From assembly GCF_949628265.1 (NCBI RefSeq), contig NC_088789.1, positions 17,538,886-17,602,885 on the forward strand: a stretch of 64,000 nt of DNA, given 5' to 3'. The translations under genes were made by a program, and so were the position numbers. The notes beneath the pieces were generated by a model. The model saw nothing but the letters and a program-made list of their open reading frames with translations, had not been told where the DNA came from and searched no databases. How positions within the stretch are numbered: the stretch's first letter is position 1; the number at the start of each line of letters is the position of its first letter. Positions 1 through 11,597 of this stretch are shown here, piece after piece. The DNA comes from Cloeon dipterum (Eukaryota; Arthropoda; Insecta; Ephemeroptera; Baetidae).

Positions 1-346
1 GGAAATTTAGCTTCTCAGAGCTTGAAAAATTCAGATTATGTGAAGGTAGAACATCAAACTTTGTGCCAAAAGATGCTTATTTAGACCACTAACAACTGAT
101 GATATTTGCAAAACACTTGTAATCTTTCAAATTGTAGTGTTTGTTTAGTATTTTATTTATTAACTTTTATATTAAATGGCCCATTTGGCACATTTTCTAA
201 GTATGCTGTGATAAAATGCTACTCTATACATGCTATACACATACTTAGAAATTTTCAGGATGGTGTAATTTGATGTTTTCGAGATAAAGATATAGTCAAA
301 GGTTGAAAAAGGATATTTTATGTTCGCAGGATCGTAGGGAGAAACT

Positions 347-658
347 AAAATGTACACGATCGGTTAATTTGTACCCCCGGAACATGTTGGGGGTCATCCC
401 TGAGGTCAGATAAGACACCATTAGAGCAGGCAAAACGTTAAACACTGGCGTCAGGGTATAGCCCTTGAGCGATCGATATCATTAAATCCCATGTGTAGCC
501 GCTTAATGACGCCTGATGGTCTTTGTAATGGTTCGATCTGTAATATCTTAACACCGTTGGAACGGCCAAGTTGAGAGCTCTCGGAATATGTATAATTTGA
601 CCATTTGGAAGTCATCAGGGCGCCCAGGAAATACCCTGATGTGCTACAAATTTCGTTC
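347..658 (+). repeat. Dispersed ~300 bp repeat, copy 1
   Basis: This stretch aligns by eye with 31938-32245 in the same orientation over nearly its whole length. Shared landmarks in order are GCGTCAGGGTA, GAGCGATCGAT, ATGTGTAGCC, TGGTTCGAT, AATATGT and a terminal inverted motif CATCAGGG...CCCTGAT. The TGGTTCGAT word resembles a pol III B box, but no good A box was found at the right distance, so a SINE origin is only a guess. No coding potential is conserved between the copies. Confidence 0.7.
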
Positions 659-3600
659 AATTAACAAAAAATTATGTTTTACTCAAATTTATACCCTACA
701 GAATTTTTTATTTTCCTCTTGGTCCTCGCACCCGCCACGTCCGCTTTAAATTTAGAACACGCGGAACTCATTATAAGAGATCGTCGAAATTGGCGGCGAC
801 GCGGCGCGCAGTAAAAGGAGCGTTTTAATTAAAATTTGAGTTGCAAATTAAATAGTAATGAGATTTTCGTATTCGCGGCGGCGCAGGAAGAGCAGCTCAT
901 CAAAGAGGGCGAATTAGACAAGTGTGCGCCGCGCGCGCGACGAAACCAAATATTATTCTTTTGTGCGTCCGACAAATTATATGTAAATTAGCTTTCGACA
1001 CGAGCTGACTGAGAGTGGGGACTCGTAATCTGTGTACTACGTACATATTACGTGTGAGTCGAAACATAAAAGCCGGCAGGCCGGCTGTGCTTTGTTAATG
1101 AAAAGGGGTGCGCGAATTCATCACCAGCCTAATGATACTAAAGATGCACAAAAGGTCGCAAAAAAGATAAATTGCGCTCGGTGTGAATTTGGCCAGCTGC
1201 TTTTGCTTTTCTACGGAAAATCGTCACGCCGGCCTTTTTAATATTTCATCGCGTTTGCGCTTGAAAAGGTGCCATACTGTACCAATTAGATCAATTATTC
1301 AGCCAAACGACACGTGCATCCAGCTTTTTTTCCTCCACAAAAGCACCTGATATTCAAGAGAGCTCTTTACAAACTTATCGGCACAATATGCTTGATAAGC
1401 TTCAAATAAAAATATTCAGTAACAAACTAAAAGATGGATTGAGATTTTTTTACTGTTGTTTGGACGATTTTTGGAATCGATTTAGACCCACATGTCTTTA
1501 CCAAAAAATCACGTTGACAGTTAGATTTTGTATATTCAAAACAACAATTTTTTAGACCATTAATATATTGTTCCCCATTTCTGACTATGTAGCGTTTGAA
1601 TATTTGATAAAATATGCGTTGAAATTTGAGATTAAAATTGATTTAATTTAAAAACCAAACATATATATGTACAAATTGATTTTTGCAAGAAAAAATTAGT
1701 TCTTCAGAATGGTGAACGATTTTAAGTGATTTAAATTTTTGAGATCTGGTAGAATTTAAACGATTTTTACAGTTTCAAGTGCTGCTTATAGTCATTTGTA
1801 TCATGAAATCAAATGTTTATAAAATTTTTGCAATAAAATCGAATTTTAATCAGTATTTAAAACTTCAAACGATTTTAGTAAATATTGTCCTGTCTGACAT
1901 AGACGGATTTAAATAATTTTAAGAGATTCGTATAGCTTAAATTTGCGTCCTTTACGAATTAAAGCTCAGTAAACATAACATTAATTAATTATTTTACGCT
2001 TCAGTTAAAAATATCCATTCTTAGCAATTTTTCTAAACACTTTCTATTCGGATTTCTTGTAACTAAATAATTTCCCAAATTTCCTTACTCATAACAATAG
2101 GGAAGGGGATTAGAAATAAACGAACCCTTTGTTCGTTAGTGGAAACTTAATCTTTATATTATGTGTGTTTGTGGGAAGAAATTTTGCTTAATCACGTCAG
2201 CGCGTTGCCCATTATGCAAATGGAGAGTTAAATGATGGGACTTTCCTTCCTTCTTCGGACCGCAGTGCTGTGTCCACTCTGGCAATAATTCTTGCAACGC
2301 AAAGTGCATTCGAGGAAAAGGGGTTGGTTGTATATAATAAAAGAAGAGCGGCTGCTCTAAAATATGATAATGCTTGCGGTTTCCTTTGCAGAGTAGTTTC
2401 TTCCTGGCTAATATCGTGTAATTTGGGAAATGACCCCTCAGGCAGCTACTTTTCAACTAACTGCCCATTTACATTTACAAAAAGTTGTGTCTACTATGCG
2501 CTGCTTCCACATCACAGAGACACGAAATGATATTCTGGGCGGAGACGGAGAGAAGAGAGCAGCAGTGGTAATCAGCATTTCATTGTGCAGACGCCGAAAA
2601 AGGAAGGAAGCTTAGCTGCGGAGCCATCTCCTTTTGTCTCTGAAAGCGCTAATGGCTTTTCTCTTCGTTTTTTTTGTGCCAGCGCCGAAAAAAGCTTTTT
2701 TGCTGCTCGGGCCTAATTAAAATTATAGCAGGAGCCGCGTATTTTTTCCTTTTTAGAAAAGCAGTTAATATAATGCGATGAGTGGATGTGTCATTAGAGC
2801 ACACGGCGCGTTGTTTGCCTCCAAATTGGATTTTACAGCGCGTTTTTACAGACAGAATAATATATTCAAACGACACCGAAAAGCCTTTTGAATCGCGCCA
2901 TCCTGCTTTTTCTTTTGTTCTTTTTAAATTAGTAAACAGACTCTATGTTTAGAGCTTTCATGAAGGACCTGAGTAAAGTTTTGGAAAATCCTAAATTAAA
3001 AAAATAAGTATACGCGTTAAACCATATTTTTTAATTTCGAAAAAAATGGTAACTTTTTAACCTTGTGTGGTACCTTTAGGCCACAAGCTGTAACTTTGCA
3101 AATGATGTTGCTAAAAATCTAAAAAAAAATACTTTCATCTGTGTGGTTTTAGGGGTAAAAATTGAAATTTGAGATCCGTCGGTATTTTCCCAAAACTTAT
3201 TCCTTTCTTTGAACAATTTATATTTAGATTTGGGGATAATTTTTTCTGAAGAAAATTTTCATTATATGTTTTTTCTTGAAAAAGGAGGTGGAAAAAGGGT
3301 GATTCTCGTCTTATTTTAAACCAAGAGCTACTTGGTTCCAATTAAAAATATTTTTATGGCTCCAATTCTCGCCATTAAACCGAATTGCTTGGGTGGGTTA
3401 AGATCTATGACGAAAATTGTTTGTAATTATTTATATCTAGTGTTGACGTCCTTAAACAACAAGGAAAAATACGTGACATTCACGGAATCAGAGTTGAGCT
3501 GCGACGTGTGTGTCTTATTGTGTGTTTTAATAGTTTTACGCCTTTTCCTGCGAGCGCTGTTCAATTGAAACCACTTGTGCAAACGAGGAAACTCTGGTGC

Positions 3601-5695
3601 GTCGATTAACTTTGGTGCGACTGCATGCAGTAATTGCACAGGTGAGCGAGTTTCACATCCTGGGATGTTGGTTGGTTGGTTGACAATAATTAAGCCCGGC
3701 ATCTGGTGGTTTCCCAAAGGGCTGCGAGCCACCCCCTGCAGCCAGGGGCTGATTGCTTTCTTCGGCTGACCACAAAATCAGCCATAACGTTGATTAATCA
3801 CTCGCTTTAGCCAATTTTACCGCGCGCTTTTGTATACGCACAGCACAACACACACTCCTTTTAATTCCTTTCCGCTTCACACGCGCGCGTTTCCACGAAA
3901 AATAGAGAGCTCAAAACACGACTCCGCTGCTTGATTGATTTATATTACACGTGCGCTGCGCTCTTTGTGAGCGTTTTCCCGAAAAAGCTATTTATTAACA
4001 CACTGCATCAAGTTAACAGAACGTATCGGGCTATTCAAATTCATTCAAGCTTAAAAATTAAATTCCTTAAAACACTATTTAGTTTTTTTCTTGTCTTAAG
4101 TTTTTTTTTAATATTTAGATTTAAGAATTTATTGCTATTGACTTTTTTTAAACGTCCAAATAGTTTTCATTAAGGTATCAATTGAGCTCAAATTAAGAGA
4201 ATATTTAGCTATGCAAATGTAAAATATAGAGCTGTATTATTCTTTTCCTTGGCTTCTTTTATTTAAAATAAAAAATCCTACGTAGCATAAAAACTATAGA
4301 ATAAAAGGTTCAAAAGAGAAAATACCCAGGAAGAAAGTGCCCCGATTGGCAAATAAATTATTGATTTAAATTTATAAAAAAATAACAAGCATAACACTCT
4401 TGAGAAAACCAAACCAGGGATATAAAATATGCTTAACTATATAAACAAGATTAGGGCTAAGGCTGTTCGGAGCTGAGATGAGACAAAGTGGCTTTTAAAA
4501 GCATAATTATATTGGCAATTTATGATCCTGTCTCTATACAAAATAATTTTAGATGGTTAAGGAGATTTTCTATCACAGATTTTTTTTTTTAAAATCGTCT
4601 CTAAACATTATATACTTTAAAAGTAATGAGATTTTAAAAAAAACAAGGATGATATTTGTTGGTAAAAATGTTTTAAGGCGAATTAATTAACAAAAACCTC
4701 TAAATCAAAACTTGGTTCAAAACTATCTATCTACAGCTTAAACCAATAAACAATTTTAAAAAAGCCATCTTCAGTTTCCCTTTCTTACAATTATCTAAGC
4801 AATTTGATACCAAAAATTTTGGTGCTTACAAAAACGTCTTATTCCATTACAGCGTTTTAATTCGCTCTTCTCGCAAGAGCGGAGGAGAATAAAAACACAG
4901 CAAGTCTCTTAGTTGCATGTTTAAAAGAGGAAAAACAAAGGCGTGCGCATAAATCAGCCGAGGAATGATTAATTAATTTGATAAAAGGGTTGCTCTGGGT
5001 GGCGGCGCGCCGAGAAAGCTCCTGCTTTTTAGCTGCAGGACGGATTTTGGCACTCTCTTTCTCCCTGCTCTTGAGATCTTCACATTGTTTGTCCCTCCTC
5101 TTTCTTTCTCTCTCTGCTACATATTATCTTTCTCTGGTGTGTACATAAAAGCAGCTCAGCAGCAGCAGTAGCAGCAGCGGCGCAGAAAAGGGATATGAGA
5201 TGACATATAAAACGTTGGCAAGAAAAGCTAGCTCTCGGGCGGCGTTTGCTGCCATGAAAAGAATATAAGAAAGCTTTTTCGAGTGTTCATTTCCGTGACA
5301 AAGAGAATAAAACATATTAGAGCGGCGTAGGAGAGAATGAGTCGTGTGTTTCAGCGCTCGCGCAATTATATTGTTTTTCTTGCCTGAGCGAAATAAAAGG
5401 GGTTGCTCGCTCTCTGCGAAACAGAATAAAAGCACCCAGCTAAATAATCAAGTGTCGCGCGCGCTCTGAAAGCAGATATTTTGCTGCCAGGAAGTTCGAG
5501 ATGGAGCAAAAAGTGGGAAATAACTGCGCCTTCGCTCGCTCATCAAGTTGTTATTATATTTCTTCCTTTGTCGATTCAGCTGGCTTTTTTCTGCTTGTAT
5601 TCGCAGCTTGAATGCAAAATTATAATATTCTTTTATTTAGAGTGAAGACCTAACACGAAATAGACCAAATTGGCATGAATTCAAGCAAACACAAT
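659..5695. other. Spacer without a recognised gene
   Basis: No exon with recognisable protein similarity was found on either strand. The DNA is mostly AT-rich. Exceptions are a GC-richer, CpG-containing patch at about 720-960, which could be a promoter of an unseen neighbour, and a CT-rich tract followed by a short (CAG)n run at about 5035-5180. The open frames here are short and have compositions expected by chance. The right edge is set by the probable kanadaptin poly(A) signal. Confidence 0.5.
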
Positions 5696-5698
5696 GAA

Positions 5699-5704
5699 AT
5701 TTAT
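5699..5704 (-). terminator. Probable poly(A) signal of kanadaptin
   Basis: AATAAA on the minus strand about 170 nt past the kanadaptin stop codon. A second AATAAA follows at about 5630. Confidence 0.5.
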
Positions 5705-5873
5705 TGTACTAAGTGAAAAAAAATTTTTGAGCTTCTAACCTCAAAAGAAACAAATTTTACAGGTTAAAAAATTTCAGTTTGATGAATAAAAGCGGTTTAC
5801 AGAGGTTGGAATAAAATTCATGTATGAATTTCTTGTAATGTTTTTAATAAAGCTAGATATATTTACATAGTAT

Positions 5874-8800
5874 CTAGTACCCTAGCTTATCGTTTAATTT
5901 GGTCCTTCCATCACCTTTCTGATCTTTAGGTGGCACCCACGTGGAGTAGTCGCCGCTCTCGTCGTCATAGTGAGTTTTCACTTTGCTCTTCTCAGTATTA
6001 CTCTGCAAATTAAGACCAAATTTTTAAGAGGAAATTCAAGGGATTAGTCCTCATTGTCAGTAGAAATATTAAAATCGCGTAGGCTTTCATCATGTGAAAT
6101 TAAAAGAAATTTTCCGATTTAACGATTTTAGCGATTTACGGGACTTGGAAGAAAATGATTTTGAAAAAAATTAATTACAGTTTTTGCTTAATTTAGACGA
6201 AATTAGGTTTATTGAAAGTGTTAGTTGAGACAAATCGATCAGTGGGTCATTTTTGATATTTGCGTTTTAAATGGTTTAGTGGAACGAGTAAAAAAAACTA
6301 GCAATTTTTTTTTGTAAAATAAATTAGATATTCGTAAATTCCAGCCAAAAGTAAAAAATGCTGGAATTTTCCCATAAAATAAAAAATGACACACCATCGA
6401 GAAGAGTAAAAATATCCTCATGATTTATCAAAATATGTACCTTATTGTGTCTTGTTCTGACTCGCTGCCGTTTTGGCCCCTTGTAATCCTCATCCAAATC
6501 TTCATCATCTTCATATTCCACCTCATAGTATTTGGCTAGCATCTCTGCAGGGATGGAAGGGCCTAATTTTCTCTTGGCATTCGATTCCGGCTCACAATCA
6601 GTTATCGACTCAGTTTTCTCTACTTCTTTAACATCCTCTTCCTCCTCCTCTTCCACTTCCTCGCCTTCAGGGTAGGAAACAGCCTCAGGTTCAGGTTCAG
6701 GTGCAGCACTTGACTGAATGAATTAAAGTAATTAATAGGAAAACTTGGCGCTTGCTGTATATTTCTTACAGTGGATGCGGTTGATTTCGATTTGGCTGCT
6801 GGTCGGCTTCCTACAAACGCAGCCTTTTTGCTCACCTCAGGTACTTCTTCTTGCACTTTCAGCTCAGGTAGCGACGCAGGACGGGCAATGTTGGCTAATC
6901 TCACTAATCTTTTCTCGTCCTGTTGCAGCCGCAACAACTGAGTCTGGTAACAAATAAGAGAAAAATGATTTAAATTTGAGAAAAATATTCATATATTATT
7001 CGTTTACTACTTCAATTTAAAAAGGGCATATAGGACATTTTTCATGCAAAAAAGTTGTATAAACAGTTTAAACAATAATATTTAAAATCAATTAGTTTAT
7101 ATGTCCAATGTGTAACATATGAAAAAAATTAAATATAAAAAGTATTGAATATTTACATAAGTTTCAGGAATATAATTATATTATGTGAAATGTACATATA
7201 ATATTTTATCATAAAATAGTATAGCGTTACAGGCACCTAAAGTTACCTTTACAATAACATTTCCAAGAATTTTAAAAAGTGAAAAATGACCCATGAATCC
7301 ATTTATCTTGTCAAGGGGAGTCTTATGTTCCAAAAATCATTGCAATTGAATGAAAACTGGATTTTTCAATTGATTTTGAAGTTTTTCCTAACCAATATGT
7401 CCATTCAGAAAAAAAGGACTTGTGGTCCATGTAAACATCACAAAATTGAGCAATTTTGATTAAATATTTTCAATAACTGGACAAACAAACCTTAGCTGCC
7501 CTTCGTTTGATCTTGTCCTGTGTGGTGTCCTTGCTCAGTGTGGACATAAATGCGTCCAGCTCATCTTGCTCCGCTTTCTGCGTTGAGATTAGCTCAGCAC
7601 TCTTCTCGCTCTGTTCCAATTCTAGCTGTGTTTCGCTGATTCTCTCTCGCACCTTTTCCAGTTCTTCCACCTGAAACGTGCCTCGCATTTGAATGAAGAA
7701 TAGCTTTGATTAAAAAGGACCTCACCAGGGATTCATAGGTTTGGGCCTTTTGTGCTGATTTGCCGTCCAACTTCCTCTGCCGCTTAAGCTCAACGGCGCC
7801 TGTCCGGTCGAGGAACGTGTCGTCATCACTGTCGCCTTCTTCGTCCCAGTTCTTTTTCTTTTTACTCCTTGCCTCTGCAACATTAAATTTATGACTTAAA
7901 TAATGAGAAAGCATTATTTTTAATCCATGAAAATTAATTTTGAAATATTTTTTGGGATTATTTATTTATTAGTCCCTTACTAAATATTGCTGCGGTTTTT
8001 TCTTTTAAACACACGTTATTATTTATGGCCCTTTGAAGTAAATTCAACTTAAGTTTAATGCAAACATTTTACTGTGAAGATGGTGCCGTTTAATTGCTCT
8101 TTATTGCATTTTAACTGTTATAAAATTTTTCAAATTAAAAAAAAATGACCAAGTAGAATGAGTACTTTGCACCTACTGACTGTTCATTTTACTCAGTTTT
8201 TTTCTGATGGTTAGTTAAATTCTTTTGAAATTGAGGCATTTTCACACTATTTTTGAAAAAGGGTTAAACAGTGACTGGCCTTTATTCTTTGCGTCTAAAT
8301 TTCTTTTCCTATCTGGTAAAACTGATTTATTTTAAAAAAAAATATGATGCATTTATGTCGTTTATGTAGAAATGTAATTTAAGTGTACTTTGTTTCACTT
8401 CAGATTCAAAGTAATTTATACAAGTATAAATTATAAATATAGAGGATTTAAATATTTATAGCCAATATAGACGATTTTACACAGTTTTGTCAAATTTAGT
8501 CAGGCTTACAAGGAATTCAACATTTTTATTCAACTGAGTTTGCGAGTAATGGAGCTCCAAAGGTTAAATGTCATTGAGGGAAATGTTTGATAATAAAATT
8601 TCGAAGAAAAATTTCATTCAATCGTGGTATTAAAATCCCCTACTATCTCTGAGATAATGGAATGAAAATATTACCATTACTATGAGTAATTGGCACCAGG
8701 AAAAATTAATAGGAAAGGAAATAGTTTCCCCAAAAACTATCACGTTGAATAATTAGTTTCCTTGTTGGAAACTTTTGCGTTGCATAGCTTTTTTCTATTT

Positions 8801-10690
8801 TGTGTTCGATTAAAAGTCAATCGTTGAAAAAAGAGATCATGACCATACCGTGGGTGGCTTTCCTGAAGAGGCCCTGCCTGTCGAGCAGTCTGCACGCTTC
8901 GAGGGCGCACTGCACGACAGCCTCCTTCTTCTTGCCGCGGACCATTGCCTCTGCAATCAGGGGCCTTCCACCGGCGTCATCCACGGGGAGGACGACGCGG
9001 CACACGAACTGCCCGCTGGTCCGCTCCTGGCAGTCGTACGCCAGCTCCTCGCCTTCACGCTCGAACCAGCCACGCAGACTCTTTTTCGGGTCAGTCAAAT
9101 ACAACTCTTCGTTGTTAGTGCTCGCGTAAGGGTTCTCTGTCAAATCGGTTTCTTCATCTGCATCCTCACCTGGAAAAAATATGAATAGTTTAGCTAAATG
9201 ATACCTTCCGATTAGAAGCTGATCTTACCCATTCCCCAATCTATCCCAGCGTTTTCCTCGTCGATTTTTCTTTTCTCTTCCATCGCCTTTTCTTCAGCCA
9301 GCCGAAGAGCCTCCATTCGCTGCTTTTCCAACTCCTTTTCTCTCTTCTGCTGAATCAACTCTGTGACTGTGAAAGGAGACTCAGGCTCCTCGTCCTCCTC
9401 TGGACCCTGTCAAACAAACAATCGATCTAAGTAAATAAATGAATCAAGGCCAGGGTTGGTGATTATATCTGTCAGGATTTTTCAATGGCCGGTTCAAAAA
9501 AAGTAGAAAATTGCTTTTATTTATGTTGGGTAGAAAATTTAATTTTTAAATTACTCAAAAGGTTTATGATGAAATTTGTTTGTTAAAACCTATTCAAAAT
9601 GAAGGCATGTAAGAAATGTTAAATTACCGTTCGAGACAGTGTTTTTCCCGCCCTTTTCGGCACGTGCCAAGCCACCTTTCTTTAATTTTCCGTAAAATCG
9701 TAAAATATTACGACTTTCCTGCGTTTTGACACACGTACCACTAATTCATTCTTAATTTTTCGGGATATCACGCTTCCATTTAAGAATTTCCGCGAGCTAC
9801 ACACCCTCTTATAGTTGTCGTTATTCACAGAGAATAAAATTTATGTGTTTTTTGAATAAAAAATTTGCCAAAGGTGGAAACCTACAGACATTTTGCCTAT
9901 GGTTTACTCATAGAAATTGGTATTTAATAGTTTTCAGATGGAAAGAAACAAGCGGCTATTTTACCAGTTTTGCAGTAGGTGGAAAAAAGTAAATAAAAAT
10001 TTGTCAACATGTGGTAGCACGCCACATACATGTCGTTCAGTTAAATTTATCACTAAGATATCACCTGCAAAATGAGCATTCTGGTGCTGCCACCGATTTG
10101 GAGCATGTGTCCGACCCGGACAGGGGCGAAAACCTCAGGCTTGAGTTTCTGCTTATTCATGAAAGTGCCATGTGTGCTTTTCAAGTCGTAGATGTAGAAG
10201 CCTTTGGGGTTGTCGGCCTCACTCTCAGACCGGTACTGCAGCACAGCGTGATACCGAGAGGTGGATGGATGGTTCATCTGGATGTCGCAGTTGGACAGCC
10301 TTCCGAAAACGTAGAACGACTTCGTGTTCAGGGCGATTTGTTCCACTATCGTGCCATTCTTCAAAATCTAAAAATGGCAAGGTAATTATAAAATAAAAAA
10401 TTTAACTTTTAGTAATATTATGCCTCGAAACTGTAGGACTGAGTTGCAACTTCTCCGCCCCAGTCGGGCTCTGTGTAGGGAAGAGGGGGCAGTTTTTCCT
10501 TGGAGCGCTCCTTTATCGGAGGCTCTGGAGGTTTGATTGGGACGTCTGCTGCCACTGTGATTGCACTCGGGCCCAATTTCTTCTTCGCAGGCAAGCTAAA
10601 GACGGGCTTTTTGAAGTCCTGCTCTACGGCACTGACGCTCGCATCTTCGCCTTTTGCTGGAGTAGCCTCACTCTCGGCCAGGCCCTCCAT
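5874..10690 (-). CDS. SLC4A1AP: Kanadaptin (SLC4A1AP homologue), 9 exons, 657 aa
   Basis: Exons, read downward: 10690-10424, 10367-10065, 9406-9229, 9169-8849, 7874-7726, 7670-7491, 6943-6770, 6713-6441 and 6002-5874. All phases agree and give 657 codons plus TAG. Residues about 90-190 form an FHA domain with [13 protein letters not shown] and STHGTFMN. Then follow an acidic, charged helix ending IDWGMG, a dsRNA-binding-like region at about 250-356 containing [14 protein letters not shown], a [11 protein letters not shown] motif, a coiled coil ([20 protein letters not shown]) and a low-complexity acidic segment. The C-terminus STWVPP...GDGRT...LGY is the family signature. Vertebrate kanadaptin is longer (about 740-800 aa). 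It is known as a nuclear FHA protein, first found as an anion-exchanger-1 partner, and is linked to mRNA processing; that role is family knowledge. The first intron has a GC donor. The first ATG of exon 1 is taken as start. I am very sure of the family. Confidence 0.95.
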
Positions 10691-11597
10691 ATTTCACTTT
10701 CCTCTGCAAAACCGACGGGTATCATTACAAAAAAGTAAATGAAAACGTGAAAAATATAAATGAAAAACCATAGGAAAGAGCATGAGTTTTCAGTATGGTA
10801 AATTTTTAAAGAAATTCAGATTCAGTATGTATATTTATTTATAGAGGGAAAAGAAACTTACAAGTAGTGTGATCTGCTCCAATAATAGCTTATATTCAGT
10901 AAAATCCAAGATTTCAGAGCGATAATATTAGATAATTTTTCCAAACAATATTAGAGAACCGTGGTTTTGTTTGTTTACTTCTTGCTTCTTGTCATTGGCC
11001 ATTACGCCGGGGAAGTCACGTGATATTTTTTGAAGTGCTGTAGCGGGTCGGGAAAATTCTCTCACCATAGAGAATCCCACTGTCGTGTCCGAGCAGCAGG
11101 TCACGCTTGGAAACAATAAACTGTTCGTTTCTATGTAGGGCAAAACACTTAATATACCAAACATATTCAAGAAATTATGATAAAGCTAATCATTTTTCCT
11201 TTTTACAAAATAAATGTTGTTGCTAATAGCACATTTACTTTAGATCAGCAAGTAACCGAACAATCATTAATCTAGGTTCTATATTCTTCGTTTCATCCAA
11301 TGGCTTTTTTTCCTCGTCTCTTTAATTAATTTCCTCAGACCAAAAGAGGAAACTTGTGTCCTGGTATAGTAATAATTGTTGCAACAGTGTGAGTTCTCTT
11401 TGCAACTAATAAAAATCAGAGAGATTTAATAAGCTTTGATTGTTTCTCTATTTCGGTTGTCTCTATCTTTGGGCTGAAAGGAGGTGAAAATAATATGGCC
11501 ATCGCACTTGACACTGAGCATCACCTTCAAATGTAAACTATCTCTTCCTCTCTTTTTAATAACCTTTACTTCAAGCTGGTGTGAAACTCATTAAAAC
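10691..11597. promoter_or_regulatory. Intergenic region between divergent kanadaptin and SLC9B genes
   Basis: About 0.9 kb separates the two start codons, so promoter elements and 5' untranslated exons of both genes should lie here. No TATA box or other core motif could be assigned with confidence. The minus-strand open frame at 10928-11170 does not look like protein. Confidence 0.4.

Noticed and set aside
3427-3769. Overlapping frames of about 100 codons on both strands
   Set aside because: No domain, no conserved splice structure; typical chance frames in locally GC-richer DNA.
8800-9188. Plus-strand frames of about 110 codons
   Set aside because: Antisense shadows of kanadaptin exon 4.
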